Source: Devosia sp. Root685
GTDB taxonomy: Bacteria; Pseudomonadota; Alphaproteobacteria; Rhizobiales; Devosiaceae
Reading direction: 5' to 3'
NCBI RefSeq assembly: GCF_001427875.1
Contig: NZ_LMHK01000002.1
Span: 685,682-749,681, forward strand
DNA: 64,000 nt
A model generated the notes under the pieces. That model was not told where the DNA came from. It saw only the letters and a list, made by a program, of their open reading frames with translations, and did not search any database. The translations under genes and the position numbers were made by a program. Of the stretch, positions 54,322 through 63,595 are shown piece by piece. Numbering within the stretch: position 1 is the stretch's first letter; every line of letters starts with the position of its first letter.

Positions 54322-55947
54322 ATGACCGAGTGGTGGCGTGGCGGAGTGATCTATCAGGTCTATCCGCGTTCGTTTCAGGACAGCAATGGCGACGGCGTCG
54401 GCGATCTGCCCGGCATTCTCGACCGGCTCGATCATATTGCCAGCCTTGGCGTCGATTGCATCTGGCTTTCGCCCATCACCCAGTCGCCCCAGGCCGATAT
54501 GGGCTATGACGTTTCCGAATATATGCAGGTCGATCCGCTTTTCGGCTCCTTGCAGGATTTCGACCAGTTGATGGAAAGGGCCCATGCGCTGGGCCTCAAA
54601 GTCATCATGGATCAGGTCGTCAGCCACACCTCCGACCAACACCCCTGGTTTCGCGAATCCTGCTTTTCCCGCGATAATGCCAAGGCCGACTGGTATGTCT
54701 GGGCCGATGCAAAACCCGATGGTTCGCCGCCCAACAATTGGCTCTCCGTCTTCGGCGGCTCGGCCTGGGAATGGCACACCGCGCGAAAACAGTATTTTCT
54801 GCACAATTTCCTAACCTCGCAGCCCGACCTCAATTTTCACAATCCGGCGGTGCAGGAAGCGGTGCTCGAAGTCATGCGCTTCTGGCTCGACCGCGGCCTC
54901 GATGGCTTCCGCCTCGATACGGTCAATTACTATTTCCACGACGAAAAGCTGCGCTCCAACCCGCCGCTGAAGTCCCTCAAGGGCAAGCCTTCGGTGAACC
55001 CCTATGACATGCAGAGCCACAAATATTCCAAGAGCCAGCCAGAGAACGTCGGCTGGCTGAAACGCGTGCGCGAAATGATGGACGCCTATCCCGGCGCCAC
55101 CACGGTCGGCGAGGTGGGCGACGACGAGCGCGGCCTTGAACTGATGAAGCAGTACACATCAGGCACAGACCTGCTGCACATGTGCTATTCCTTTGATTTC
55201 CTTGGGCCCAAATTTAGCGCCGAGCATTTCCGCACCAAGGTCGCGCGCTTCTTTTCGAACGACGAAACCGGCTGGCCGTGCTGGAGCTTTTCCAACCACG
55301 ACGTCATCCGCCCCATGACCCGCTGGGCCAAATTCAGCGCCTCGCCGGCCGATCTCTCCCGCCAGGCGGCGGCCTTGGTCATGACCATCAAAGGCTCGGT
55401 CGGGCTCTATCAGGGCGAAGAACTGGGCCTGCCCGAAGCCGACATTCTCTTCGAGGAACTGACCGATCCGCGCGGCATGCGCTTCTGGCCCGAAGACAAG
55501 GGGCGCGACGGTTGCCGCACGCCGATGCCCTGGCAGCATGATCTCCCCCATGCGGGGTTTTCGACCGTCACGCCCTGGCTGCCCGTAAAACCTGCGCATC
55601 TCGCCCTCAGCGTCGATGCACAAAATGCCGATCCGGAATCGACATTGAATTTCTTCCGGAAATTCATCGCCTGGCGCAAATCGCACCCGGCGCTCCTGAC
55701 CGGCTCGATCGACTTTTTCAAGACCGACGAACCCGTCCTCGCCTTCCGCCGCTCGGCAGGCAACAAGGACCTGATCTGCGTCTTCAACCTCTCGGCCGAA
55801 GAGCGCGTCGTAACCCTGAGCAAGACCGAACAAAAACTCGAACCCGTCAGCCACAACGCCCATCTCGACGGCAAAGCCCTGACCCTCGGCCCCAACGGTT
55901 TTGCGATCGTCGAAGCCCCCCGCAGGCGAAGGCAAAGTGCGCTATAA
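54322..55947 (+). CDS. alpha-glucosidase, glycoside hydrolase family 13
   Basis: A 541-residue cytosolic GH13 enzyme. Conserved regions are present: DQVVSHTSDQHPWF, GFRLDTVN (nucleophile Asp), TTVGEVGD (acid/base Glu) and FSNHDVIRP (transition-state Asp). The start MTEWWRGGVIYQVYPRSFQDSNGDGVGDLPGI is typical of oligo-1,6-glucosidase/alpha-glucosidase (AglA-like) members that handle sucrose, trehalulose or maltose. AAGGAG before ATG 54322 sets the start. No sugar transporter is adjacent, so its substrate must arrive via genes elsewhere. It ends just before a large inverted repeat. Confidence 0.92.
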   Translation: MTEWWRGGVIYQVYPRSFQDSNGDGVGDLPGILDRLDHIASLGVDCIWLSPITQSPQADMGYDVSEYMQVDPLFGSLQDFDQLMERAHALGLKVIMDQVVSHTSDQHPWFRESCFSRDNAKADWYVWADAKPDGSPPNNWLSVFGGSAWEWHTARKQYFLHNFLTSQPDLNFHNPAVQEAVLEVMRFWLDRGLDGFRLDTVNYYFHDEKLRSNPPLKSLKGKPSVNPYDMQSHKYSKSQPENVGWLKRVREMMDAYPGATTVGEVGDDERGLELMKQYTSGTDLLHMCYSFDFLGPKFSAEHFRTKVARFFSNDETGWPCWSFSNHDVIRPMTRWAKFSASPADLSRQAAALVMTIKGSVGLYQGEELGLPEADILFEELTDPRGMRFWPEDKGRDGCRTPMPWQHDLPHAGFSTVTPWLPVKPAHLALSVDAQNADPESTLNFFRKFIAWRKSHPALLTGSIDFFKTDEPVLAFRRSAGNKDLICVFNLSAEERVVTLSKTEQKLEPVSHNAHLDGKALTLGPNGFAIVEAPRRRRQSAL

Positions 55948-55958
55948 GGCGGGCTAAC

Positions 55959-56064
55959 CCCCACCTAACCTCCCCCTAAGAGGGGGAGGAATCTTCCAGT
56001 GGGTCACCACCGCCGCAGCAAACTCGATCGGTCCCTCCCCCTTAGAGGGGGAGGTTAGGTGGGG
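55959..56064. repeat. 106-base inverted-repeat element between converging genes
   Basis: The outer arms CCCCACCTAACCTCCCC (from 55959) and GGGGAGGTTAGGTGGGG (to 56064) are inverted copies. Each arm also folds on itself (CCTCCCCCT against AGGGGGAGG). The centre holds about 50 bases. It lies between the glucosidase and the P-type ATPase stops and may end both transcripts. It belongs to a different repeat type from the one at 41746. Confidence 0.75.
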
Positions 56065-56071
56065 TATCCCC

Positions 56072-58288
56072 TCAGCCCTTCTGTCCCTTCCACCCCAAAA
56101 GCCGCAGCGCATTGGCAGTCACCAGCAGCGTTGCCCCGGTATCGGCCAAAATCGCCGGCCACAATCCGGTAACCCCAATAATCGTCGTCACCAAAAACAC
56201 CGCCTTCAGCCCGAGCGCGATGGTGATGTTCTGCCAGATGTTCGACATCGCCGCCCGCGAAATGCGGATCAGGTTGGCAACATCCATCACTCGCCCATGC
56301 AGCACCGCCGCATCAGCGGTTTCGAGCGCCACATCGGTGCCACCGCCCATGGCGATGCCGATATCGGCGGCGGCGAGCGCCGGCGCATCGTTGATCCCAT
56401 CGCCAACCTTGGCCACCACCTTACCTTCAGCCTTCAAACCAGTGACGATCCGCTGCTTGTCCTCGGGCAGCAGTTCGGCATTCACCGCAATCCCGAGATC
56501 GGACCCAATCGCCTTGGCCGTGCGGGCATTGTCGCCGGTGAGCATGACCACGTCGGCGCCAAGTGCCTTGAGCGCGGCAAGCCCGGCGCGGGCATCCTCG
56601 CGCGGCTCGTCGCGCATGGCGATGAGACCGGCCACTTCATTGCCCGCAAGCAGCACCGAAACCGTCTTGCCCTCGTCGTTGAGCGTCCCGATGCGGCTCG
56701 AAAAATCGTCGGCAAGCGCGACACGCGCGGCCGCGGCCTTGGGCGAGCCGAGGAACAGTTCGACGCCTTCAAGCGTACCAACGACGCCCTTGCCGCCGAC
56801 CGCTCCGGCATTGCTGGCCGCGACGGGTTCGACGCCCGCCGCCTTGGCCCTGCCCAGAATAGCCGTGGCCAGCGGATGGCTCGATCCCACCTCGAGGCTG
56901 GCAGCAAGCCGCAGCATTTCAACCTCCGAACGCCCCACAGCAACCACATCGGTCACCTGCGGCCGCCCCTCGGTGAGCGTGCCGGTCTTGTCGAGCGCGA
57001 CCATATTGATCTTGCCCAATTGTTCGAGCACCACGCCGCCCTTCATCAGCAGCCCCTGGCGAGCCCCCGCCGAAAGCGCCGCGGCGATAGCGGCCGGCGT
57101 CGAAATAACCAGCGCGCAAGGGCAGCCAATGAGGAGAATGGCGAGGCCCTTATAGACCCACTCGTCCCACGAGGCCCCCGTAACCAGCGGCGGTAGAATG
57201 GCGACAAGGGCGCCGACCAGTAGCACACCGGGCGTATAATATTTCGAGAACCGGTCGATAAAACGCTCGGTCGGCGCCTTGGATTCCTGGGCCGTTTCGA
57301 CCAGCGAAACGATACGCGCAATGGTGTTGTCAGCCGCAGCGGCGGTGACGCGGACACGCAAGGCGCCATCCTGATTGACCGTACCGGCAAAGACCTGATC
57401 GTCCGGCCCCTTATGCCGCGGCACGGATTCACCCGTCACCGGCGCCTCGTCCACCGCCCCCTCGCCCGACAGCACCACGCCATCGGCGGGCATGCGATCG
57501 CCGGGGCGAACCAGCACAATATCGCCCACAACGAGCGCTGCCGCGTCGATCTCGCTAACCCGCCCCGCAACCTCACGCTGCGCCCGGCGCGGCACGAGAT
57601 TGGCCAAAGCCTTGATGCTGGCGCGGGCGCGGCCAGTCGCGATGCCCTCCAACAATTCGCCGACAAGGAACAGCAGCACGACAATGGCGGCTTCCTCCGC
57701 CGCATCGATGAACACCGCGCCGACGGCGGCGACGGTCATCAATGTTTCGATGGAAAACGGGCTGCCATTCATCATCCCCATCCGCGCCCGGCGGAAAATG
57801 GGAAGAAGACCGACCAGCATGGCCAGAATGAACAGCTCATTGTGCCACTGCGGCAGGAACCGCTCGAGCCCAAAGGCAGCCGCAACGGCAATGCCACAAA
57901 AGATCGTCAGCTGCGCCTTGGCCGTCTTCCACCACGGCCCGTCCTCGGCCGCATGATCGTGCCCATGCATGCCGTCGAGCGCGTCGGGCTTCTTGTCGGC
58001 GTGATCATGGTCATGATCGCCATGGTCGCCGTGATCATGCGCCGTCTCCGCCGCCTTCGGCGCAGCACCTGTCAGCGGCGCCACACGATAGCCAAGCTCG
58101 GTCACCTTCTTCTGCACCTGAGTGAGATCGGCGCCCTTGTGTCCAACAGTCATCGTGCCAGCGACGACAGAAACCGAAACGTCCTCGACACCGGGCAGCC
58201 GCCGCACGGCAGTGTCGATCTTGCTGGCACAGCTGGCGCAGTCCATGCCTTCGACACGGAAGCGTGTGCTCGTCTCCTCTGCGCTCAT
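56072..58288 (-). CDS. zntA: Zn/Cd/Pb-type P1B ATPase (ZntA-like)
   Basis: A 738-residue metal-exporting ATPase. An N-terminal HMA domain has GMDCASC (C17, C20), then a His/Asp-rich linker (about 83-112), then membrane helices with the CPC motif (389-391 in LIGCPCALVIS), phosphorylation site D433KTGT, SSHPLATAI and the hinge VGDGINDAPAL. CPC with an HMA and His-rich linker favours Zn2+/Cd2+/Pb2+ over copper, although the metal is not proven. It is divergent from a MerR gene with a shared operator, so expression should be induced by the exported metal. ATG 58288 is the only sensible start. Confidence 0.9.
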   Translation of the reverse strand: MSAEETSTRFRVEGMDCASCASKIDTAVRRLPGVEDVSVSVVAGTMTVGHKGADLTQVQKKVTELGYRVAPLTGAAPKAAETAHDHGDHGDHDHDHADKKPDALDGMHGHDHAAEDGPWWKTAKAQLTIFCGIAVAAAFGLERFLPQWHNELFILAMLVGLLPIFRRARMGMMNGSPFSIETLMTVAAVGAVFIDAAEEAAIVVLLFLVGELLEGIATGRARASIKALANLVPRRAQREVAGRVSEIDAAALVVGDIVLVRPGDRMPADGVVLSGEGAVDEAPVTGESVPRHKGPDDQVFAGTVNQDGALRVRVTAAAADNTIARIVSLVETAQESKAPTERFIDRFSKYYTPGVLLVGALVAILPPLVTGASWDEWVYKGLAILLIGCPCALVISTPAAIAAALSAGARQGLLMKGGVVLEQLGKINMVALDKTGTLTEGRPQVTDVVAVGRSEVEMLRLAASLEVGSSHPLATAILGRAKAAGVEPVAASNAGAVGGKGVVGTLEGVELFLGSPKAAAARVALADDFSSRIGTLNDEGKTVSVLLAGNEVAGLIAMRDEPREDARAGLAALKALGADVVMLTGDNARTAKAIGSDLGIAVNAELLPEDKQRIVTGLKAEGKVVAKVGDGINDAPALAAADIGIAMGGGTDVALETADAAVLHGRVMDVANLIRISRAAMSNIWQNITIALGLKAVFLVTTIIGVTGLWPAILADTGATLLVTANALRLLGWKGQKG

Positions 58289-58326
58289 CTTTCGGCTCCT
58301 TGATTTTATCTCGAACCGGCGTACAT

Positions 58327-58343
58327 CCTCTAGTGACTAGAGG
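58327..58343. promoter_or_regulatory. MerR-type operator in the zntA/merR divergent promoter
   Basis: CCTCTAG (58327-58333) and CTAGAGG (58337-58343) form a perfect inverted repeat with a 3-base centre. For the ATPase gene, a -35-like TTGCTC (58347-58342) lies 19 bases before a weak -10-like TACGCC, the overlong spacer typical of MerR-activated promoters. Confidence 0.75.
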
Positions 58344-58356
58344 AGCAAGCGGAAAA

Positions 58357-58782
58357 ATGCAGCAGGGCATCACCATCGGCAATGTGTCGCAGGCAAGCGG
58401 GGTGAAAGTGCCCACCATTCGCTATTACGAACAGATCGGCCTCCTCCCCTCCCCACCGCGGACCGAAGGCAATCGGCGCAGCTATGACCACGAAGACCTG
58501 GAGCGGCTGACCTTCATCCGCCACTCGCGCGAGCTGGGCTTTGAAATCAACGAGATCAGAACCCTGCTCTCGCTGCAGGATCAGCCCACGGTGTCCTGCG
58601 AAGACGCCGACGCCATCGCCAGCAAGCATCTTGCCGACGTAAAACTCAAGATCGCGAGCCTGACGGCTCTGCAACAGGAACTGGAACGGATGGTGGAAGG
58701 CTGCTCGCATGGGCATGTCGAAACCTGCAAGGTCATCGACATTCTGGCTGATCATGGGAAGTGCCGGTTCCACGGCGAATAG
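58357..58782 (+). CDS. MerR family heavy-metal regulator (ZntR/CadR-like)
   Basis: A 141-residue regulator. N-terminal helix-turn-helix: ITIGNVSQASGVKVPTIRYYEQIGLLPSPPRTEGNRRSY. A long dimerisation helix follows. Cysteines C81, C116, C124 and C136 plus histidines near 118-120 match the ZntR/CadR metal loop better than CueR. Start ATG 58357 lies 14 bases after the operator, so it probably also represses itself. It faces the ATPase gene that it should activate on Zn, Cd or Pb excess. Confidence 0.9.
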   Translation: MQQGITIGNVSQASGVKVPTIRYYEQIGLLPSPPRTEGNRRSYDHEDLERLTFIRHSRELGFEINEIRTLLSLQDQPTVSCEDADAIASKHLADVKLKIASLTALQQELERMVEGCSHGHVETCKVIDILADHGKCRFHGE

Positions 58783-58890
58783 CCGCCATTATGCGCCCCC
58801 GCACTCCTTAGATATGGCGCACAAGGGACTTGCTTCAAGCCCCGTGCCCTGCACTATAACCGCACTCCCACTCAGCCAAGGGAGTTTTAG

Positions 58891-59277
58891 ATGATCTATT
58901 GCCACGGCACCCGCGCCGATCTCAAAACCGGCGACCTGCTGTCGCCCGGTTACAATTCCAATTTCGGACGGCGCCAGCCCGCCTCCTGGATTTACTTTGC
59001 CGCTACCCTCGACGCCGCCATCTGGGGCGCCGAGCTGGCTGAGGGCACAGGCCGGCAGCGCATCTACATCGTCGAGCCGACCGGGGAGTTCGTCGATGAC
59101 CCCAATCTCACCGACAAGAAATTTCCGGGCAATCCCACAAAATCCTATCGCAGCCAGCAACCGCTCCGGATTGTCGGCGAGGTGACCGGCTGGCAGGGCC
59201 ACCCGGCAGAACAACTGCAGGCGATGAAAGATAGCGTGGAGCGAATGCGGCAGGCCGGAGTGGAGGCTATAGATTAA
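58891..59277 (+). CDS. arr: rifampin ADP-ribosyltransferase
   Basis: A 128-residue enzyme that inactivates rifamycins by ADP-ribosylation using NAD+. The sequence matches Arr closely in layout: YCHGTRADLKTGDLLSPGYNSN, then WIYFAATLDAAIWGAELAEG, RIYIVEPTGEFVDDPNL and KKFPGNPTKSYRSQQPLRIVGEV. It is full length with the conserved His, Tyr and Asp positions in place. A GGGAG ribosome site precedes the ATG. Chromosomal arr genes are common in environmental bacteria; no integron, transposase or cassette feature is seen. It is followed by a repeat element rather than another gene. Confidence 0.92.
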   Translation: MIYCHGTRADLKTGDLLSPGYNSNFGRRQPASWIYFAATLDAAIWGAELAEGTGRQRIYIVEPTGEFVDDPNLTDKKFPGNPTKSYRSQQPLRIVGEVTGWQGHPAEQLQAMKDSVERMRQAGVEAID

Positions 59278-59280
59278 GCA

Positions 59281-59454
59281 CCGACCTCCCTTCCCCCCTT
59301 GAGGGAGAAGGTGCCCCAACGGGGCGGATGAGGGTATTCTTTCTATGCGCCTAACCACCTCCTCTGCGGAGGATAGATACCCCTCACCCTGACCAATTTG
59401 CTGAACGCAAAGTTGGTCTGTCCCTCTCCCTCAAGGGGCGAGGGAAGATCGGTG
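59281..59454. repeat. 174-base intergenic inverted-repeat element
   Basis: The ends form an imperfect inverted repeat of about 31 bases (left arm from ACCGACCTCCCTTCC, right arm ending GAGGGAAGATCGGTGG), each including CTTGAGGGAGA or its complement. Inner arms GAGGGTAT and ATACCCCTC, and TTTGC/GCAAA near 59398-59412, add further pairing. It fills the gap between arr and the converging metal importer. Confidence 0.7.
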
Positions 59455-59455
59455 G

Positions 59456-60304
59456 CTACCCAGCCATCTCCTGGCTTTCCACCCGCGCGGCCTTCCCGGT
59501 CGAATAGATAAACGCGCAGATGAAAACAATCGTCAGCAGCAACACGATCGTCGGGGCCGGCGCACTATCCATGAAGAACGACAGATAAACCCCAAGCAGC
59601 GACCCGACGAGCGCGATCCCCGTCGCCAGCATCAGCATGGTCGAAAACCGCCGTGTCAGCAGAAAAGCGATGGCCCCGGGCGCGATCAGCATGGCAATGG
59701 ACAAAATAATCCCCACCGCCTGCAAGGCGCCGACAATGGTCAGCGAGATCATCGCCAAAAGCCCATAATGCAGCAGATTGACCCGCAGGCCCACCGCCCG
59801 CGCCTGCCCGGGGTCGAAGGCATGGAGCAAAAAGTCCTTCCACTTGACCCCGATGATCGCAGCGATCACCACGGCAATCACCAGCGCCTGAAGGATATCG
59901 CCCATACCGACGCCGAGCATGTCGCCAAACAGAATATGGTCGAGATGCACGTCGGACTGGATTTTCACATAAAGCACCAGCCCCAGCCCGAACATGCCGG
60001 AGAAAACGACGCCCATCACCGTATCCTGCTTGATGCGGCTATTGTCCTTCAAGAACCCCGTGGCGATGGCCGAGAACATGCCGGCAACGAACGCACCGAC
60101 GGCCAGCGGAATGCCGATCATGTAGGCAATGACCACGCCCGGAAACACGGCATGGGAAATAGCGTCGCCCATCAGCGACCAGCCCTTGAGCACCAGAAAG
60201 CACGACAGCAGCGCCATCGGCACGGCAACGAGGCCCGCGATGACGAGCGCATTGTTCATGAATTCGAACTGGAAGGGGAGAACCAGAAAATCCCAGAGGT
60301 TCAT
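59456..60304 (-). CDS. sitD: manganese/iron ABC transporter permease (SitD-like)
   Basis: A 282-residue ABC-3 family permease with about eight helices. It begins LWDFLVLPFQFEFMNNALVIAGLVAVPMALLSCFLVLKGWSLMGDAISHAVFPG, the typical metal-importer pattern. The start overlaps the stop of the other permease as ATGA. It is the last gene of the sitABCD operon. Confidence 0.9.
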   Translation of the reverse strand: MNLWDFLVLPFQFEFMNNALVIAGLVAVPMALLSCFLVLKGWSLMGDAISHAVFPGVVIAYMIGIPLAVGAFVAGMFSAIATGFLKDNSRIKQDTVMGVVFSGMFGLGLVLYVKIQSDVHLDHILFGDMLGVGMGDILQALVIAVVIAAIIGVKWKDFLLHAFDPGQARAVGLRVNLLHYGLLAMISLTIVGALQAVGIILSIAMLIAPGAIAFLLTRRFSTMLMLATGIALVGSLLGVYLSFFMDSAPAPTIVLLLTIVFICAFIYSTGKAARVESQEMAG

Positions 60305-61158
60305 TGACCGGCCTCCAGCGCTTCTGCCGCGCGGCGGCGAGCCGCGAGCAGCCCATGCTTGGGCGCAAAGAAGAAGGCGAGAAGGAAGATCGTCGTCTGC
60401 ATCACGACAATGATGCCGCCCGTGGCCCCATCGAGGAAATAGCTGACATAAGCGCCGACGAAACTGGTGATCGTGCCGATGGCGACAGCAATAATCAGCA
60501 GCCGCGGAAAGCGGTCCGTAAGCAGATAGGCCGTCGCGCCGGGCGTGACGACGAGGCAGATCACGAGGAATGCCCCAACCGTCTGCATGGCCGCAACCGT
60601 CGAAGCCGAAAGTAGCACGAAGAACACAGCGCGCAGCACTGTCGGCTTCAAACCGATCGAACGCGCATGGTTCTCGTCAAAGAAAGTGACCATCAGGTCC
60701 TTCCACTTGGCCAGCAGAATGGCCAGCGAGACAAAACCGATGATGGCGAGTTGCAGCGTGTCCTCGGGCGTAATGGCGAGAATATTGCCCAGGACGATGG
60801 TCTGGATATTCACCGAGACCGGCGAGACCGACACCATGAACAGCCCGAGACCAAAAAAGGCCGAGAAGATCAGCCCGATAATGGCGTCTTCCTTGAGTTT
60901 GGTGCGCTGATTGAGAAACAGCATGGCCGCCGCGGCAAGGCCACCCGAGAAGAACGCGCCGAGCGCAAAAGGCAGGCCCAGCATATAGGCGCCGGCAACG
61001 CCGGGCACGATGGAATGGCTGAGCGCGTCGCCGATCAGCGACCAGCCCTTGAGCATCAGGTAGCAGGAGAGAAAGGCGCAGACCCCGCCGACAAGGGCCG
61101 AAACCCACATGGCATTGGTCATATAGCCATAGGAAAATGGCTCGAGCAGTAGCTCCAT
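60301..61158 (-). CDS. sitC: manganese/iron ABC transporter permease (SitC-like)
   Basis: A 285-residue ABC-3 permease: MWVSALVGGVCAFLSCYLMLKGWSLIGDALSHSIVPGVAGAYMLG is the shared core with SitD. It forms the membrane pore with SitD. It directly abuts the ATPase stop with no gap. Confidence 0.9.
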   Translation of the reverse strand: MELLLEPFSYGYMTNAMWVSALVGGVCAFLSCYLMLKGWSLIGDALSHSIVPGVAGAYMLGLPFALGAFFSGGLAAAAMLFLNQRTKLKEDAIIGLIFSAFFGLGLFMVSVSPVSVNIQTIVLGNILAITPEDTLQLAIIGFVSLAILLAKWKDLMVTFFDENHARSIGLKPTVLRAVFFVLLSASTVAAMQTVGAFLVICLVVTPGATAYLLTDRFPRLLIIAVAIGTITSFVGAYVSYFLDGATGGIIVVMQTTIFLLAFFFAPKHGLLAARRRAAEALEAGQ

Positions 61159-62055
61159 TTACTTCTGCTCCTCCGGATTTTCATCCGGCGAATGCCGCCG
61201 CGCCTTGCCGCCTTCGAACAGCAGCGGCCGCTCGTCATCGGTGAAAACCCGCACGCCGGAATTCTCCCCGCCATTGGGCGCGTGGTTGATCACGAAGTGC
61301 CTGAGCACCCCGCCAAAGGCCTTTTCGAGATTGTCCTGCGTAAACGTCTCCTCGGTCGGGCCATAGGCCAGCACCGTACCCTTGATCAGAATAGTGCGAT
61401 CGCAAAATTCGGGAACTGAGCCGAGATTATGCGTCGAAACCAGCATCACCCGGCCCTCATCGCGCAGTTCGCGCAGCAAGGCGATGATCTGGTCCTCGGT
61501 CTTGACGTCGACACCGGTAAACGGCTCATCGAGCAGAATGACCCGCCCGTCCTGCGCCAGGGCCCGCGCCAGAAACACGCGTTTCTTCTGCCCGCCCGAC
61601 AGTTCGCCGATCTGGCGCTTGCGGAACTCGGTCATGTTGACGCGACGAAGGGCGGCTTCCACCGCATCGTGGTCGGCTTTTTTGGGAATGCGCAGCATGC
61701 CCATATGGCCATAGCGCCCCATCATCACGACGTCTTCGACCAGCACCGGAAAATTCCAGTCGACCTCCTCGGATTGCGGCACATAGGCGACGAGGTTTTT
61801 CTTTAGCGCCTGTGCCACCGGCATGCCAAGCACGGTGATTTCACCGCGGGCGAGGCGCACAAAGCCCATAATGGCCTTGAACAGCGTCGATTTGCCCGAG
61901 CCATTGACCCCCACCAGCGCCGCAATGGTGCCGGTGGGGATAGCAAAACTGGCGTCGCGAATGGCCGTTAGGCCATTGCGATAGGTGACGGTAGCGCCGT
62001 TTACGGCAATGCCAGAGCCGGTTTCAACCTCGGCATGGCGCAGTGGGGCATTCAT
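61159..62055 (-). CDS. sitB: manganese/iron ABC transporter ATP-binding protein (SitB-like)
   Basis: A 298-residue ATPase with Walker [13 protein letters not shown], the Q-loop VPQSEEVDW diagnostic of Mn/Zn importers, signature [16 protein letters not shown] and Walker [16 protein letters not shown] 62055 overlaps the SitA stop as ATGA. A C-terminal tail of about 40 polar residues is present. Confidence 0.92.
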   Translation of the reverse strand: MNAPLRHAEVETGSGIAVNGATVTYRNGLTAIRDASFAIPTGTIAALVGVNGSGKSTLFKAIMGFVRLARGEITVLGMPVAQALKKNLVAYVPQSEEVDWNFPVLVEDVVMMGRYGHMGMLRIPKKADHDAVEAALRRVNMTEFRKRQIGELSGGQKKRVFLARALAQDGRVILLDEPFTGVDVKTEDQIIALLRELRDEGRVMLVSTHNLGSVPEFCDRTILIKGTVLAYGPTEETFTQDNLEKAFGGVLRHFVINHAPNGGENSGVRVFTDDERPLLFEGGKARRHSPDENPEEQK

Positions 62056-62960
62056 TCCGTAAGGCCTTTGGCGATGGTTTCAGAGGTAACGCGGAGAAGA
62101 TCGATATAGGTGGGGACGGGGCCATCGGCCTCGGTGAGGGAGTCGACATAAAGTACCCCGCCATATTTGGCGCCGGTCTCGCGGGCGACCTGTTCGGCCG
62201 GCGCCGGAGAAATGGTGCTTTCCGAAAAGATGACGCCGATCTGATGCTCGCGCATGGCGTCGATCACCTTGCGCACCTGCTGCGGGGTGCCCTGCTGATC
62301 CGCATTGATCGGCCAGAGATAGAGCTCCTTCAGCCCGAAATCGCGGGCAAGATAGGAAAAGGCGCCTTCCGAGGTCACGAGCCAGCGCTTGTCTTCCGGC
62401 ACGGCAGCGAGTTCGGCCTGGATCGGCGCAATCATGGCCGAAATCTTGGCCTTATACGCCTCGGCATTGGCTTTGTAGGTCTCGGCATTGGCCGGATCGT
62501 GCTCGACAAAGGCGTCGCGGATATTGTCGACATAGATCATGGCGATGCTGGGCGACATCCAGGCATGGGGATTGGGTTTGCCCTGATACGGCCCCTCGGC
62601 AATGCCCATCGGGTCGATGCCGTCGGAAACCACCACACTCGGCACATCGTGCAGATTGGCAAAGAAGCGCTCGAACCAGAGTTCGAGATTGAGCCCATTA
62701 TAAAGCACGAGATCGGCGCCCTGGGCGCGCTGAATATCGCCAGGGGTCGGCTGGTAATTGTGAATCTCGGCGCCGGCCTTGGTGATGGATTCCACCACCG
62801 CAGCATCGCCCGCCACGTTCTGCGCGATATCGGCGATGACGGTAAAACTGGTGACGGCCTTGAACTTGTCCTGGGCGAAAGCCGGAACAGCAGGCAGCGC
62901 GACCGAGAGACCCAGAGCAAGCAGCGTTCCGAGGGCCTGGCGTCGTGTACCGAAAAGCAT
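62052..62960 (-). CDS. sitA: manganese/iron ABC transporter substrate-binding protein (SitA-like)
   Basis: A 302-residue periplasmic metal-binding protein of the cluster A-1 group. A signal peptide (cut near AFAQ) is followed by [33 protein letters not shown] (metal His), NPHAWMSP (second His), the Glu region [15 protein letters not shown] and the C-terminal Asp. The HNYQPTPGD motif favours Mn2+/Fe2+ over Zn2+, as does the absence of a His-rich loop. Start ATG 62960 is preferred over 62996 because AAGGA lies upstream of it and the Mur box at 62975-62989 would otherwise be inside the gene. Confidence 0.92.
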   Translation of the reverse strand: MLFGTRRQALGTLLALGLSVALPAVPAFAQDKFKAVTSFTVIADIAQNVAGDAAVVESITKAGAEIHNYQPTPGDIQRAQGADLVLYNGLNLELWFERFFANLHDVPSVVVSDGIDPMGIAEGPYQGKPNPHAWMSPSIAMIYVDNIRDAFVEHDPANAETYKANAEAYKAKISAMIAPIQAELAAVPEDKRWLVTSEGAFSYLARDFGLKELYLWPINADQQGTPQQVRKVIDAMREHQIGVIFSESTISPAPAEQVARETGAKYGGVLYVDSLTEADGPVPTYIDLLRVTSETIAKGLTE

Positions 62961-62974
62961 TGAGTGATCCTTGT

Positions 62975-62989
62975 TGCGAATGATTTGCA
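62975..62989. promoter_or_regulatory. Mur/Fur box upstream of sitA
   Basis: TGCGAATGATTTGCA, a 15-base near-perfect inverted repeat (one mismatch) of the rhizobial Mur-responsive type TGCAAATNATTTGCA. It is 15 bases before the sitA start, so manganese-bound Mur/Fur should repress the operon. A weaker relative (TTGCAA at 63021-63026 and TTTGCAA at 63037-63043) lies further up. Confidence 0.75.
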
Positions 62990-63072
62990 TTTTCACTCAA
63001 TGTAGCGGGACGCCGAAAAGTTGCAAGTGGGAATGGTTTGCAAAAAGATCGGAAACAGGCCTGGCAGCCCAG

Positions 63073-63088
63073 ACACTACATCTAGTAG
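63073..63088 (+). promoter_or_regulatory. NrdR-box-like site 1
   Basis: ACACTACATCTAGTAG fits the NrdR consensus acaCwAtATaTwGtgt at 12 of 16 positions. It is about 510 bases before nrdH, which is far for direct control, so the assignment is tentative. Confidence 0.35.
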
Positions 63089-63435
63089 GCAGCCCGAAGT
63101 GCGCCGCTTCTGCTGCGCGGCCGAAAAAACGCGGTGGAGTTCTCTGTGTTTGACGGGGAAAAGGCGCCCCATCCCTCTATCCCCATATAGTTCAAGGGGG
63201 ATTCCCGATGCCCTTGATGTGCCGATCCCCATGATTCCAGGAACGGCAAAAAGTGATCGCCTTTCCCAACACCGACGACGCACGACACAGGCCGAATCTG
63301 ATGGGATCGCAAAGGGCCGGAAATCGGGACATTTTTCGAACAAAATTCGACCGCGCACGCATCACAAATCGCCTGTCAAGCATTGATGACAGAGCTGACA
63401 CAAACCATATACGTTGCAGTAAGGATTGCAGGAGC

Positions 63436-63451
63436 ATACTACATATAGCGT
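63436..63451 (+). promoter_or_regulatory. NrdR-box-like site 2
   Basis: ATACTACATATAGCGT fits the NrdR consensus at 13 of 16 positions and lies 145 bases before nrdH. A weaker half (CCATATACG, 63405-63413) sits about three helical turns upstream, as paired NrdR boxes do. Confidence 0.55.
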
Positions 63452-63595
63452 TCAGGGCCTCTTACGATTCGTGAGAACCGGCAAGGCCTGAAGCCCCTCA
63501 GAAGCTGGTGTTTTTCAGCCGACGATTGGTACGCGTTTGTAGTGATTTTGCAGCGTTGAACTCTCTCATCTCTAGACCACTTCCGTGAGGATCCG

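Larger units (their letters stand above)
62997..63595. other. 600-base intergenic region between sitA and nrdH
   Basis: The longest gene-free stretch of the window. It is less GC-rich than its surroundings and contains the sitABCD promoter side and two NrdR-box-like sites. CAAGGG (63193-63198) can pair with CCCTTG (63211-63216). Short open frames exist in several registers but none has a ribosome site, homology or codon bias. A leader RNA or small RNA is possible; I cannot identify one. Confidence 0.5.

Noticed and set aside
63021..63386. Plus-strand frame of 121 codons in the sitA-nrdH gap
   Set aside because: No ribosome site, no homology, and it covers a NrdR-like site; treated as noncoding.
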